The translations under genes and the position numbers were made by a program. A stretch of DNA of 64,000 nt. It comes from Chimonanthus salicifolius (taxonomy: Eukaryota; Streptophyta; Magnoliopsida; Laurales; Calycanthaceae). The notes beneath the pieces are model-generated. The model worked only from the letters and a program-made list of their open reading frames with translations. It did no database searches and was not told the DNA's origin. Numbering within the stretch: the first letter of the stretch is position 1; each line of letters opens with the position of its first letter. Below, in pieces: positions 10,609 to 23,301 of the stretch. The DNA lies in assembly GCA_013350335.1 (NCBI GenBank), contig CM023541.1, positions 63,677,413 to 63,741,412 on the forward strand, given 5' to 3'.

Positions 10609-13600
10609 ATGATGACTTCTAGTTACTCCATTTCCGGCCACATTTCAGACGTTGAAATGCAGCAGAATAGGCACCCACTCCCTCCAACTATTTCATTTGG
10701 CAGGAGAACGTCCTCTGGGCGGTATACCAACTTCTCGAGGGATGATCTCGACATCGAAATGAGCAGCACTGAGTTTGCAAACTACACTGTCCATATCCCT
10801 CCAACCCCCGACAACCAGCCCATGGACCTTGCTATCTCCACGAAAGTCGAAGAGCAGTATGTATCAAATTCTATCTTCACGGGTGGATTCAATAGCGCCA
10901 CACGAGCTCACTTCATGGACAAGATTATCGAATCTGAAGCCAATCATTCTCAAATGGCCCGTGGCAGGGGATCTTATTGTGCAGTCCGGGGATGTGATGA
11001 AAAGATCATGCGAGATGAGCATGGTAAAGAGATCCTCCCCTGTGAATGTGATTTCAAGATTTGTCGGGAATGTTATATAGATGCTGTTAAAACGGGAGGG
11101 GGAATTTGCCCTGGATGTAAGGATCCCTACAAGGAAACTGATTTGAATGAGCTGAGTGTCGATACAAGGCGACCGCTTTCCCTTCCACCAGCGGATGGGA
11201 TGTCAAATATGGAGAGGAGGTTGTCTTTGATCAGGAGCCATACCGGGGATTTTGATTACAACCGATTTTTGTTTCAAACAAGTGGCACTTATGGATATGG
11301 GAGTGTTATCTGGCCAGAGAATGGGAGATTCAGAAATGGGAATGGAAGAGCACATTTGGAGACAACGTACAACCCCGGGAGGCCTCTTACTCGCAAATTG
11401 AAGATCCCTGCAGCAGTTCTCAGTCCATATAGGTACCTCTATTTTCCAAAATGTTGATTCAATTTTACTTTTTCTTTCAGTCCTATTTTCGACGTCAATT
11501 GCATTCTTATGAATTCTTTCTGCCATTGATTTCCGACAGGCTTATTATTTTTGTTCGCATGATCGTCCTTGGTCTGTTTTTGGCATGGAGAATCAAGCAC
11601 CCAAACAGGGATGCAATCTGGTTATGGGGTATGTCTGTTGTGTGTGAGCTGTGGTTTGCATTCTCGTGGCTGCTTGATCAGCTTCCCAAATTGTTCCCCA
11701 CCAACCGTGCTACCGATCTCGCAATCTTGAAAGAGAAGTTTGAAGAGCCATATAAAGACTCAGGTCCTGACAGCTCCAAAGAGGAAGTAGATCGAACTGC
11801 TAATTTCGCAATCCCGAAAGAGAATTCTGAAGAGCCATATAAAGTGTCAGTTCTAGACAACTCTACAGAGAAAAGTAAATGTCAAGAGTCTGGTCCGAGC
11901 AACTCCAAGGAGGAAAATTATTCCTAAAAAAGTTGATTCTTCAAAAAGAGAGAAGAATGATCTTCCTGGCATTGACGTCTTCGTCTCTACAGCCGACCCA
12001 GAGAAGGAACCACCATTGGTCACTGCAAATACCATTCTCTCCATTCTTGCAGCTAATTACCCTGTTCAGAAGCTCTCTTGCTATGTTTCGGACGATGGAG
12101 GAGCACTTCTAACCTTTGAAGCTATGGCTGAAGCTGCAAGCTTTGCAGAAATTTGGGTCCCATTTTGCCGAAAACATGACATAGAGCCAAGGAACCCAGA
12201 GTGCTATTTTAATTCTACACGGGATCCTTACAAAAACAAGGTGAAGCTAGATTTTGTTAGGGACCGGAGACTAGTAAAGAGAGAGTATGATGAGTTCAAG
12301 GTCCGAATCAATGCCTTGCCAGATGCAATTCGGCGACGGTCTGAAGCGCAAAATACTCGTGAGGAGATTAATGCGATGAAATCCCAAAGACCAAATGCGG
12401 ATCATGAACTCATTGAAAGTGTTAAGATCCCTAAAGCTACTTGGATGGCTGACCGAACGCAGTGGCCTGGCACTTGGAGTGTTCCAACAATAGATCATTC
12501 AAGGGGTGATCATGCTGGAATTGTACAGGTAAATCTGAGTGTGTGGATCCTTTTATATATTGCTCTTTATTCAGTTGAAATGCGAAGTTGGGCTTTAAAG
12601 TGGCATATTACAGGCTTGTGCTCCTCATTTGTCCAAACGAGTGGGCTTGGGTTTAGCCTTAAAGGCCAACAGGCATGGGTGGGTTAGGCTTTAAAAATAG
12701 AAATGGATATGGGCTTGAACAAAGGGGAGCCCAGCCCATGAGCAACCCTATATACACTTATAATGTGCAACTTTAACGAACTTTTGTTAGACTAACGAGT
12801 TTTCTACTGTCAATGGTTTCTATATACAGGTCATGTTGAAGCCTCCAAGTGATGAACCATTGAAAGGGATCTCGTGTGGTGATGACGACTCCAAGCTCAT
12901 AGACTTCGCCGACGTTGACGTCCGCCTACCGATGCTGGTTTACGTTTCGCGTGAAAAGCGACCTGGCTATGACCACAACAAGAAGGCAGGTGCCATGAAC
13001 GCCCTAGTCCGGGCCTCCTCCATCATGTCTAATGGCCCTTTCATACTCAACCTCGACTGCGATCACTACATTTACAATTCTCATGCCTTGAGGGAAGGCA
13101 TGTGTTTCATGATGGACCGAGGTGGGGAACGCATATGCTACGTCCAATTCCCTCAGAGATTCGACGGCATTGATCCCTCCGACCTGTTACGCCAACAACA
13201 ACACCGTCTTCTTTGATGTCAACATGCGAGCTCTCGATGGGCTTCAAGGCCCAGTCTATGTTGGCACTGGATGCCTTTTCCGCCGAATTGCTATTTTCGG
13301 CTTTGATCCACCTCACTCCAAAGATCATTGCAGCTGGCTCAGTTGCTGCTTTGCTCGCCGTAAAAAACCTGCAACCGTTGCCTCGGAAGAGAACCCTGCA
13401 CTGGGAATGGGAGATGACGATGACAATGATATGAACCAAGCACTGTTGCCTAAGAAATTTGGCAATTCAACCCTTCTCCTAGACTCAATTCTGGAAGCTG
13501 AGTATGAAGGCCGGCCTATTGCCGATCTCTCAAAGAAAGATCGCCAGCTCATTGCCGATGTCTTAGAAAAAGAATGCCCTCGTGATGAGAAAAAGAAGGA

Positions 13601-14715
13601 AGAATGCCTGTCTTTTGCCGATCTCATAAAAAAAGGCGGACCTCTTTCCACTCTTCCAGCGTTGAAATATACTCGCATGCCCGGCCATCTCACCACACCT
13701 CGCAAGCTGCTTGATGCACCAACAGGTGGCAGAGGCAGTCAGTGTAATTTCCTGCTGGTATGAGGATAAAACCGAATGGGGCCGTAGTGTGGGATGGATT
13801 TACGGCTCTGTGACTGAAGACGTGGTCACGGGTTATCGGATGCACAACCGGGGATGGAGATCTGTTTATTGTGTTACAGAGCGAGACGCCTTCCGCGGCA
13901 CTGCTCCCATCAACCTCACCGATCGTCTACACCAAGTTCTTCGCTGGGCGACGGGCTCTGTCGAAATCTTCTTCTCCCGCAACAATGCCATTTTTGCCAG
14001 CCCTAGAATGAAGTTCTTGCAACGAGTCGCATATTTAAACGTTGGGATCTACCCGTTTACGTCGATCTTCCTAATCGTCTACTGTTTCCTTCCTGCCCTT
14101 TCGCTCTTCTCCGGCCAATTCATTGTCCAAACACTCAATGTCACCTTCCTAGTCTACCTTCTGACCATCACTCTCACACTCTGTGCACTTGCCATGCTTG
14201 AGATAAAATGGTCAGGAATTAGACTCGAAGAGTGGTGGCGTAATGAGCAGTTTTGGTTGATCGGGGGCACAAGCGCACATCTTGCTGCTGTTATTCAAGG
14301 ACTTCTTAAGGTGATTGCGGGGATTGAGATATCATTCACTCTGACATCAAAATCAGCCGGCGACGATGCGGACGATGAGTTTGCAGACCTCTACATCTTT
14401 AAGTGGACGTCGCTTATGATACCACCGATCACCATCATGTTAACAAACATGATTGCGATCGCTGTCGGTGTTAGCCGAACACTTTACAGTACAGTACCAC
14501 AATGGAGCCGGCTCCTCGGTGGAGTCTTCTTCAGCTTCTGGGTCCTTACACATCTCTACCCATTTGCCAAGGGGCTGATGGGAAGGAGAGGGAAGACTCC
14601 AACAATTGTTTTTATATGGTCGGGCCTCCTCGCCGTCACCATCTCACTTCTCTGGGTAGCCATCAGTCCTCCATCACCGACTACCGACATAGGAGGATCA
14701 TTCCAGTTCCCTTGA
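10609..14715 (+). pseudogene. CSLD: Cellulose synthase-like D (CSLD2/3-type), three +1 frameshifts
   Basis: CSLD enzymes are Golgi/plasma-membrane family-2 glycosyltransferases that make wall beta-glucan or mannan, notably in tip-growing cells. Exons are 10609-11432, 11540-12528 and 12830-14715, all with GT-AG borders. Exon 1 carries the [10 protein letters not shown] motif and a Cys-rich RING-like finger (residues about 124-170). All catalytic signatures are intact: SDDGG, LDCDH, VTEDV and QVLRW, then the C-terminal membrane helices and the family ending FQFP. The frame shifts by +1 at three places: about 11914-11917 (AAAA run), 13184-13186 (CTGT where the family predicts CGT) and 13725 (GG). 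Otherwise there is no stop in roughly 1,150 codons. Two regions are longer than in the family (11719-11945 and about 13500-13690). It is either a very recent pseudogene or a gene with consensus errors. The CSLD2/3 clade is favoured by the zinc-finger residues; the subclass is not certain. Confidence 0.85.
11719..11927 (+). repeat. 87-bp in-frame repeat expanding CSLD
   Basis: After the conserved LAILKEKFE the coding strand repeats an 87-bp (29-codon) unit: GCAATC occurs at 11721 and 11808, and a partial third unit starts near 11885. The encoded segment is Ser/Lys/Glu-rich ([17 protein letters not shown]). In other CSLDs this linker is only about 15 residues long. The first frameshift lies at the end of the third unit. 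Confidence 0.75.
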
Positions 14716-15053
14716 ATGGCCTAATTCCTGAATTGGCTTCTAACCAAGGTTTAAAAACCCAAGCCGTTGATCCAACTACTCAAGGCTCCAGTTTTATCCT
14801 AACAACATTCATGAGCTAATTTTACACATTGTAATTATGATTTTGTTTTGTTAGCAGCCTCAACAACTCTTGTTAACATTGTTAATTATCATCATTTTTT
14901 TTTAACATTTGAATTAATGTTTATGGCACAGATTGTTAGACGGTATTATTTTCTTGTTGATAGATGGGTCACAACAGATGAATTCAAATGATTTTGTTGT
15001 AATTTCTTTTTCAGAAAGTAGAATTTCCATGGAAAGATCCGGTTCAATTTTGA
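14716..15053. other. CSLD 3' flank
   Basis: Presumed 3' UTR and spacer, AT-rich, with no other feature supported. Confidence 0.5.
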
Positions 15054-15061
15054 GTTCTTCA

Positions 15062-15459
15062 AGGGGGGGAAAATTCGCCCGGGCCGAGATATCGGCATTT
15101 CTCTCTCCTCTTTTGTGTTTTTTTGTAAAATATCTGTATTTTTTATTATTTTATTTTTTCTGAATTAAAAAAAAAAAAAATAATCCAAAAGAAAGCTGAT
15201 TTTTTTATAAAAAAATTGAAAATGATAATATCGGCTGATATCTCGGCTAATATCTGGGCCGATATTGGCTAAAATATCAACTCAGGCCCACCACCATTTT
15301 GAATTTTTTTTTTTTTAAAAAAAGGTCGATATTATGAATATCGGACCGATATATCTCGCTGATATATTAGCTATATCGGCCGAAAACCGATACAATACGT
15401 ATCGGCCAATATGATAAGGCTCTGAAAAACCGTACCATACCCCGATATCTTCACCCATG
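15062..15459. mobile_element. hAT-type MITE, ATCGGCCGATAT family, copy 4
   Basis: A 398-bp element flanked by perfect 8-bp repeats GTTCTTCA (15054-15061 and 15460-15467). The ends (AGGGGGGGAAAA and CTTCACCCATG) have drifted from the family terminus. The interior contains at least six TATCGGCCGATAT-like words. Confidence 0.78.
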
Positions 15460-15618
15460 GTTCTTCACTTTCCCCCTTTTAGATGATCTCTTGTCACAGC
15501 ATGGGAGTGTGTGCATCATTTCCTATGATTGTAGCTTTCGATCAAGTTTTGGGTCTTATAAGTTTTGAATTTTAATTGAGTTGAGTTAATGCAACTGAGT
15601 TTTTTCAATTTTTATAAA

Positions 15619-15785
15619 TTTTTTTTTGGATTAACGGGTGGGAAAATTAGATACAATTTTATTAAAACCCTCACGGATTAGCTCACTATCTCTAAAGCAC
15701 ACCAAGGTTAGACCATGAGGGCTCGAACTCATAACTTCTCGCTTCCTAAAGTGGGAGGCAACCTTTTGAACTAAAAGCATTCAGA
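15619..15785 (-). mobile_element. tRNA-derived SINE, copy 3
   Basis: Reverse-oriented copy: a T-run at 15619-15628 (A-tail), then the complement of the family body (CTCTAAAGCACACCAAGGTT) and of the B box (AGGGCTCGAACTCATAAC). It lies between CSLD and XTH. Confidence 0.75.
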
Positions 15786-17038
15786 TTTTATAACTTTTGG
15801 AAGAGTAACTTGATTGAATAACAAACTGAGTTGAGTAACTGAGCCCTTTTATTTTTTCTTCTTATTATTATTATTTTGGTAAAAGAGGAAGTTTGGGCCT
15901 GAAGTTCATGTGGACTACTCAGTTTTAAATGGTAAGAAAAATCTCAATAGAAATTTGATCCAACATAGGAATCCTCACTCCCAAACAGGTAATGGACAGA
16001 ATTTCCATGTAATTTGTTTCCTTAAATGGCATGGGCAAACCATCATTTTAAATTGGGGAAGTCGAAAATTTGCAGTCCTACTACCAAAAGAGCTATCTAT
16101 TCTAGGGTTGTGTTATAAATATTCGTCGAAAATTTAAATTTTGGTCGGCAATTGTTGGAAAAGTAGGGCTTTGATACAGATAAATGGGGGGTTTATCATT
16201 AAATATCACAATTACAATTATATGGGCCGAGATAAATGGGGGGTTTATCATTCCTCTAAGTTTATCCATTTGTTTTTTATTAACAAATGGGACCTCTATA
16301 TTAACTTAGGTACAGAATTTTAATATCTCGTGGAAAGATCCTATCTATATTGCTACAATTAGATGGTGATCCTTGACGTATAGATAAATAGACCAATTAT
16401 AAGGAACAAGCCATTCAATCACACCCAAAAAGCCACCATCTCCTTGAATCAGAGTAAGATATTATCGGCTTACGAGATAGCGGCCAATATGGCCGAGATC
16501 GGTTCACATTTAAACAACTAATATTTAAAAAAAAAATACTTGACTGACTTGTCTCGATTCATATATTTTTAATAAAAATACCTTTTTTATAATCTCTTCA
16601 GAGATAATACCTCCAATACCGATTTCAGAAAACAGGAATTTGGCTCCGCCACATGGACCAAGTTTTTCTCTCTCTCTTTGAATAAATTTACTAACCTTAC
16701 ATTAAAAAAAAAAAAAAATTGTAACCTCTTAGCTTTTAGAATGATCGAGACTTAAGATGTTGTATCGGTATTGTTTTAAAACTCAGAACCAACGACTATA
16801 GAGGCTTGAGACATTGTGTTTTTAAATCACTGCAAATTGTTTTGTACATAAATTAAGAATTCACCATTCTACAAATAAGAAAATAAACAATATTTTAGAA
16901 TTATTAGCATTAATAACAATCTCAATAACGAATAACATAGAAAAAAACCAAAGAAAATCAACAATTGCATACACCCAAGTCTTTACTGTATCTACTGCGT
17001 ATGCATATATTATAACACATCAAATTACGGCCTGCCTG
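15786..17038. other. Intergenic, CSLD-XTH spacer
   Basis: No gene is seen. It contains a 22-bp direct repeat (GATAAATGGGGGGTTTATCA, about 16176 and 16230) and a fragment with ATCGGC/GGCCGAGAT words at 16455-16505 that looks like a truncated member of the MITE family. Confidence 0.55.
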
Positions 17039-20036
17039 CTAGAGCTTTCCCGAGGAATCCGACTGCGTCTCTTTAGACTGGCGGCGGCGGTGTTGGTGGT
17101 GGTGCGAGGTGAATTTCAAATGCCCGGATTCCTTGAACAGATCCTTCTCCGATGGGACAATGACACATTCCGGGGGGCTGACCGGGTACCTCACTGTGTC
17201 GTAACAATACGAGTAGGTCATGTACTTCTCACGGAAATTCTTCATGGCACCGCGCCGCTCCGGCGTGACGACGGTATAGTCCGCACCGGAAATGTCAGCA
17301 TTGGGGCCCACACACTTGGCATTAGGGACCATTTGGATGGGGTCCACAGCACAACCTTGGATGACTAGATCAGTGAATTCGGATACAAAGGGTGCATATT
17401 TGTAGTCTGCTTTGTATTTTCCACCAGATGTGGCCCATGTGGACCCATCCCAAATAGTGGCATAGAGGGACATGGGTTTGGATGGGTAGTCCCCACCCAT
17501 TTCTTCATTTCGGATCACTTCTCGGATCGGAACCTCATCAATGTAGAATCTGTCATAAAAAACATCCAAACGTATTACATATTAATACACGGGCAAAACT
17601 AATGGCCTAGCCCTACTGAATTAAGTGTTAAGACATTTTTTTTTCTATTAACCCAATATTATGGTGTGGTCATATGAGAACTATAAATGTGACATCTACA
17701 TTGTGGGGACCCATAAAACCGATTAGAATGTGATGCAGGCATCAAACCCAATAAATCTGATGTAAGTCCGCTCAAGAACAAGTCCACCCAATTAGACAAA
17801 ATTGATGTATGGTCGAATTGATGGAAGAAGGAAGAGGCCTTGGACACAACCTAATGGACCCACTCGCATCATACTTAAAGTCCATTTAAACATACGTGGG
17901 CCTCAAAAGCCCATGAGATTATTAAATCTAAATGCTCACTCTAGTGGGCCTACAAATACACATCATCATCCACATCATCCATTGCATGTGGGTCCCCAAT
18001 TCAGATTTTGGAGAAAATCAACCCAAACATAAGAAGAATTCGACTGCAAACGAGAAAGCAGGAGAAGAAGTTGGAAGCAAAGATAAGTAAGAAAGATAAG
18101 GTCGAACAATAGGCTGCTGATTTCAATGCAGTGAAATCAGAGGGAAAAATAAGAAGAAAAGGAAGGAAAGAGGAAACTCATTTGCAACGTGACAGAGTGA
18201 GAGAGGACGCTGAAGAGCGTGTGGATTGGACCCACACAGTTGACCAAGTCCACTTATTTGGTATTTTGTTTTTTTTTTTTTTTTATAATTTAAATAAGCC
18301 CTTTGAATACATGTGGCCGACTTTGTGAAAGATAGATTTTGATTATTTCAATTTAAGAGTAGTTTGAAGCTTTCTCCTTCTGAGTTTGGTGAGTTTATTC
18401 TTTTTGAATTTAATTTGCTCGTGTTTGACTTTGATTTAATTTACTATTAATTAATTGCAGGGTAAACTTTTATTATTCATGTCTTGCACTGATTAATGAT
18501 TGATTAAATTTAAATTTTATAATTAAATTAATTTATTAGAACGTTCTTCAAATTTAGATTGTACTTAAATGTTAAGCCTTAAGCCTGAACATGTTAAAGT
18601 GGATCACCTAACAATGAAAAACAAAAACTAAAGGCCTCAGAATAATAATACTCATATAATTAATTGGCTTAATTATTAAATTAAAAGGAATTTTTTTAAT
18701 TGATTTGGCCTAAATAACGTCAAATAAAAAATAAATAATTTAGTGAAAAGTAATGATTCAGACATTTCTGTTGTATCAAACAGTCAACAATATTATAAAA
18801 TAAAAAATTTAAAATTTTGAATTGAGCAGTGGATACTATCAACAGTATCTGATCGTCTTCTAACTTCCATTCTCATTAATCTCAATTAGAAAATTTCCTG
18901 TTTCTGATTTCATTAGAGTTTTAAAAATAACTACTTACCTTTGCACATTCTTCGTAGACCTATTTAGAAATTCTTCTTTTCCCTTTTTTTTTTGAAAAGT
19001 CTTCTTTTCCCTTAATCCAATAGTTTAAATTTAAACTAAAATTTGAGAGAGAGAGAGAGAGAGAGAGAGGGGCTTACATGATATTCTTGTGGGTCCAAAG
19101 AATGCTATATTGATGGAACTCTCTGGATGGATCAAACCAGAGATAATATCTCTCTTCCCTTCCTCTGCTAGTGCTTCCATTTCCGTACACATTCGTCTGA
19201 ATCCGCCATGGCTTCCCCTCTATATTCCCCAAGAACTCAAAATCCAATTCGTCGTGTGTCTTCTTGAATAATTCTTCATTAGATGTCTGCAAACGGAAAA
19301 AATCACCCCAAGCTTTCAGTTTTTTTTTTTCTCATGCATGGCGTTTCTCTTGTTTGTATAGAGCCGTTTACTCACACCAAAAACGTTTCAGAATTCAGAA
19401 ACGAATAAAAACGGCTACCCAAATTTAAAAAAAAAAAAAAACATTGTTTAAAAAAAAGTAAAAAAAAAAAAAGAATAATATATCAATCTTTTGAAGAAAA
19501 GGATGAGAATGACTGAATGAGATGGTCACGCACGTAGAAGGCCACGACTACGCCGGCCGTGTAAGCCGACGGCAGTTTGATTTTGGCGCTGAAGAACCCA
19601 TGATTGTAGAGGTCCGAAGATATGAAGCCCGAGCCTTGAAAACAAGAAGGAAGATTAGAGATTCCAATAACTGGTGTAACAAAAGGAGCAGTACATGATT
19701 TTTTGTAATGAAATAGTAAGAAAAACATAAAAAATTTAAAAATATGTTTAGATTATTATTAACTTAAAAATATGTTTAGATGAAGAAAGGATGAGAATGT
19801 GAATTTATGCATGAGGACATAATACCTGTATACTTATCGAGTAGAAGACGGACGGCCTTTCCATCGTCGGAGCGAACGATATTGGCATCACCACCAAAGA
19901 GAGGAGAGTAGGCTTCTTCGAAAGTGAGCGTCGTTAGATTAAAAGCAGACGTCAAGGTGGTAATAATGAATAGAGAGAATAGAAAGGAAAAAAGCTTCAC
20001 GATAGAGAAAGAGAGAGAAGGAAGAAGACGACCCAT
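17039..20036 (-). CDS. XTH30: Xyloglucan endotransglucosylase/hydrolase, XTH30-like
   Basis: Apoplastic GH16 enzyme that cuts and rejoins or hydrolyses xyloglucan in the wall. Exons on the minus strand: 20036-19826, 19634-19534, 19286-19078 and 17549-17039, all GT-AG, giving 343 aa, the same length as Arabidopsis XTH30. A hydrophobic signal peptide (about residues 1-31, ending LTSA) leads the protein. The active-site stretch HDELDFEFLG (115-124) has the nucleophile Glu117 and acid/base Glu121, and a family N-glycosylation site (NGS) sits at about 140-142. The C-terminal XET domain keeps its four conserved Cys (GCAVD, AKCVG, SYCYD, PECVI). A His/Arg-rich tail (HHHQHRRR) follows, typical of group III members. 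The start is the Met heading the signal peptide; open sequence upstream is GA-rich leader. No defect is seen. Whether it acts as transglucosylase or hydrolase cannot be told from sequence. Confidence 0.95.
17550..19077 (-). other. XTH intron 3
   Basis: A 1.5 kb intron between the catalytic exon and the C-terminal exon. It contains AT-rich sequence, a GA-rich stretch (18010-18220), and an uninterrupted GA dinucleotide run at about 19046-19069 close to the donor. No nested gene is supported. Confidence 0.8.
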
Positions 20037-20170
20037 TCTCTTTCTCTTTCTCTTTTTCTTTTCCTCTTCCTCTTCCTCTTCCTCAATTCTCTCTTCTCCG
20101 AGAGAAATATAGAGAGAAAGAGGCAAAGAAAGGAAAGAAATTAGAGGAAGAAAAAAAAAGGGGGGGATGA
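20037..20170 (-). other. XTH 5' leader, GA-rich on the coding strand
   Basis: A purine-rich (GAGGAAGAGG-type) leader directly upstream of the XTH ATG. Its open frame in phase with the gene is a composition effect and not an N-terminal extension. Confidence 0.6.
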
Positions 20171-23120
20171 GATTAGATTTGATCTGGCTCTGCTCACACC
20201 TTCTTTTGTTGGCCATCGTTTCTACACAAATAACATAAATACCCTTCACAATTTCATTTTCCTTAAAATAGATAAAAATAAAACTACTTTTTAATGAAAA
20301 AATAAAATTACTTTTAGTCCTTGGTAAATAAATGATGGATCCTAACTTCAACATTCATGTTTATGTTCATTATATGGCAGTGCCATAATTTAAATTCTAA
20401 TTTGAATCAATTCATGTTGTTGAGGGTAAGCTTTAAGTTGTTTTGAATTTAATTGACTTTAAACTAAGACTTGAATTGTAAATTTCAGTCAAATTTTATT
20501 TTATTGGGTTGATGTGAAAATATATTATTTTGTGAAAATATTAATTAGTATTTAAAAATGAGAAAAGATTGTGTGTTAGGAATTTGAATATAATAAAGTT
20601 GGGTCCTTCATTTACTTCATCAATTAAAAAAGTTATCTATCATCATCAATTTGGATTTAACAGCTTTTTTATGGGTTCACTCTTATACAATTACAAATAT
20701 TTTATTTCAAAATTTTACATTTCTCTTTAGAGGTATTGGTTAAATTTTTTTACTCCAAATATAGAAAAAAAAAATTACAATTCAAAGTGGCAAAGCAATC
20801 TGAAGTATATTCATTTACTCACAATGCTAGTCTTATTACATGGCAAAAAAATATTTAATTAAATATGAGAACTAAATTGGTTAGCAATTAGAATGAGTGG
20901 GGTAGACATAGTCAGATGAAAATAAAGCATAGACAAGTTTGCATTTATGCAATCTCTTACACATTATCCACTTAAATATCATGTAAAACTTGAATGGGTC
21001 TTTAGAAATATTCATAAAATAATTTATTAGAATAATATTAAATTTTTTATTAATCATTTATTGTTTATCACCAAATGCTTGTGATATTTTGCATTGAATG
21101 GAGTAGTTCTCGAAATATTCCAAATTGGGGCATTTAAATTGAATAAATGGTAAACGATTAGGTGAAGATTGCGATACATGAAAATAATTTGGAAAGATTA
21201 GAGAAATCTACCTTCTTTCCAAGTTTGACTTAGTAATGGACGAAAATACCCTTACCCAACCTGACCACATCTTGCCCTTTTTGCGTTTAATCCTAGGGTG
21301 GTACTGTCGTAGTTCTTTGGTAAACTGAGGGTATTAGAGTCAATTCACGTATAATCAACGGACAATGGTGAAAAGTCGCTAACTTTTTTCCCCGCAACTC
21401 GGGCCCGACACTACCGGCGGCTAGACAATTGCCACGCTGGCATTAAAGTTTGAATTTTTTTTGACGGGACACCTGTGCACAGGTCAATTCTCTTCCAGAA
21501 AAGATTCGGTATGATATGTGTTTTCTTTTTCTAATTAATTATATAATTTGAATTATATTATTAATTTATTTAATATTAAATATATTTGAAGAGGAATTTA
21601 TATATACAGCCAAAAAAAGTTTGAAAAAGATTTCTTAAATTTAAAAGAGGCCTTGGATTTCATGTCTAAACTTAGCTACTTTTATATTTAAATAAACTTT
21701 AAAAAAATTATTTAAATGATATAGTTTGTAGAGTCAATAAATTAAAAATAAATATCCTAACAAAAATTAGCTGCATATATTTAGGATAAAATTGAATCTA
21801 TCAAAGTAATTTTTATTGGCGGTAATTTGAATGATATAGTTTTTAAGTATTGCTTATAATTTCTTGACTTATCAAAAACTAAACATGCTGAACATGGAAA
21901 TACAGCCGTTTTTTGTGTTAAATTTTCTGACCCCATCTGCTGGAGTTGGATTCCATTGGAAAATGAGGTCACTCTCCTTAATGGTTAAATATTTTGTATT
22001 CTTTGATGTCCAATTTGAGAACGGTATAAAAGAAATGAGAGAGATTTTTCGGCTGAGACTGATATTTAAATCTCTGCTTGGGCCCAATTAATGGTATTTG
22101 AACTATGGTTGATCCGTGGCGAGATCGATAAAAACGATCAAACATGGATCCAAGTATCCAACATGCGGACCCATAGCAGTTGAAAGAATCAACAATGGAG
22201 TGAATTTTTAAAAACTCCTAGTCGCTGGAGAACTTTGCTTAATGGTTAAATGATCGTATCCTAGTTTAAAGTTTAAACCAGTTGCTGCAATTGCCAAACT
22301 GCTGACACGGAATTCGTAATTATCTTTAAATATGCTGAACTTGATGTCAAACTGCCAGATTATGGTTTTTATAAACTGTATGGCCCCTGTTTTGACTGGG
22401 TCTGACTGCCATGCTATAATAATGGAGGATTAAAGGGAAATCAGAGAAAAGCATGCAAATCACAGGTTTTTTGGGTTAATGCAGCCAAGCATGAATGGTT
22501 TAAATGGTTAGGAAAAGAGGGGTGTGTGAATGTGGGTTTTGTCGTTATGGGCCAATTACACAAAAATAAAGGTCAATTCATTCATTCCAAATGGCAAATG
22601 CATGCAGCTTAATACAAAGCTCAATGACTAAAGTATCATGATTTCTTCCTATTAAAAACGCATTAAGAAACTTTCCTGATCACTGAATCAACAATCAATC
22701 TTGTCTAGTTGGCCAAACCTTTTGACATGGCAATGGGATGGATGGTGTTTGGAATCATGAGGATTGAAACCAAAAATTGAAATCGTTGACAAGTACTTAC
22801 TTTGCGTGGCTGATCTATTTACTTGTTGAATTGTGTGCACTAAGGGATTGTTCAAAGTGAGGGCCTTTGATCATCTTGATCATCAAATATTAGAGCTTTA
22901 AAGTTGAACTCGGTAAAAAAAAATTAATGATGGAGGGGGGAATCTCGAGAAAATTCTTACTAAATTCCTTATTTGGGTGACGTCCCACACCTCCACAGAA
23001 TAGCTACCGTGTTACGTCATGGGGACTGGAACTTGCACCATCCCCACGCGGAATGTTAGAACTACCCCATGTAGAATATTGAACTGATTGATAAACGTTT
23101 ATTATTACCAAGTCTCATAC
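20171..23120. other. Intergenic, XTH-4CL spacer
   Basis: Includes the XTH promoter. AT-rich with no supported gene. A GC-richer patch (about 21380-21480) is unexplained. 'cggctgagactgatattt' near 22050 may be a short MITE relic. Confidence 0.5.
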
Positions 23121-23301
23121 CATGCCGGATTTTAGATTTTGGATACAAGTAGTTTGGGAACTCTTGATTGTAGGCGAGCCCCCACACAGAGGCCACCTGA
23201 GCAGGATCAAAGAATAATCCAGATTTAGTCCCAGAAGTAGTTTTTTCAAGTTGGATCTTCCAAGTAATTGGGCCGCCCGAGGCAACCATAAAGTACATAC
23301 C
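23121..23301 (-). pseudogene. Orphan exon-like segment of unknown family
   Basis: On the minus strand a 60-codon open segment has non-repetitive, protein-like composition (contains GGPITWKIQLEK, SGLFFDPAQVASVWGL, EFPNYLYPKSKI). It ends at a good donor (GTATGA, intron starting at 23120). I do not recognise the family with confidence. No matching upstream or downstream exons are seen within several kb, so it may be a captured or residual exon. Codon quality contrasts with the AT-rich surroundings. Confidence 0.45.

Noticed and set aside
13180..13730. Tiny introns that would bypass the CSLD frameshifts
   Set aside because: The shifts are single-base differences inside highly conserved codons, and no GT-AG pair removes them without losing conserved residues.
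20037..20354. N-terminal extension of XTH
   Set aside because: The frame is open only because the leader is GA-rich. The signal peptide begins at the Met at 20036 and total length then matches XTH30.
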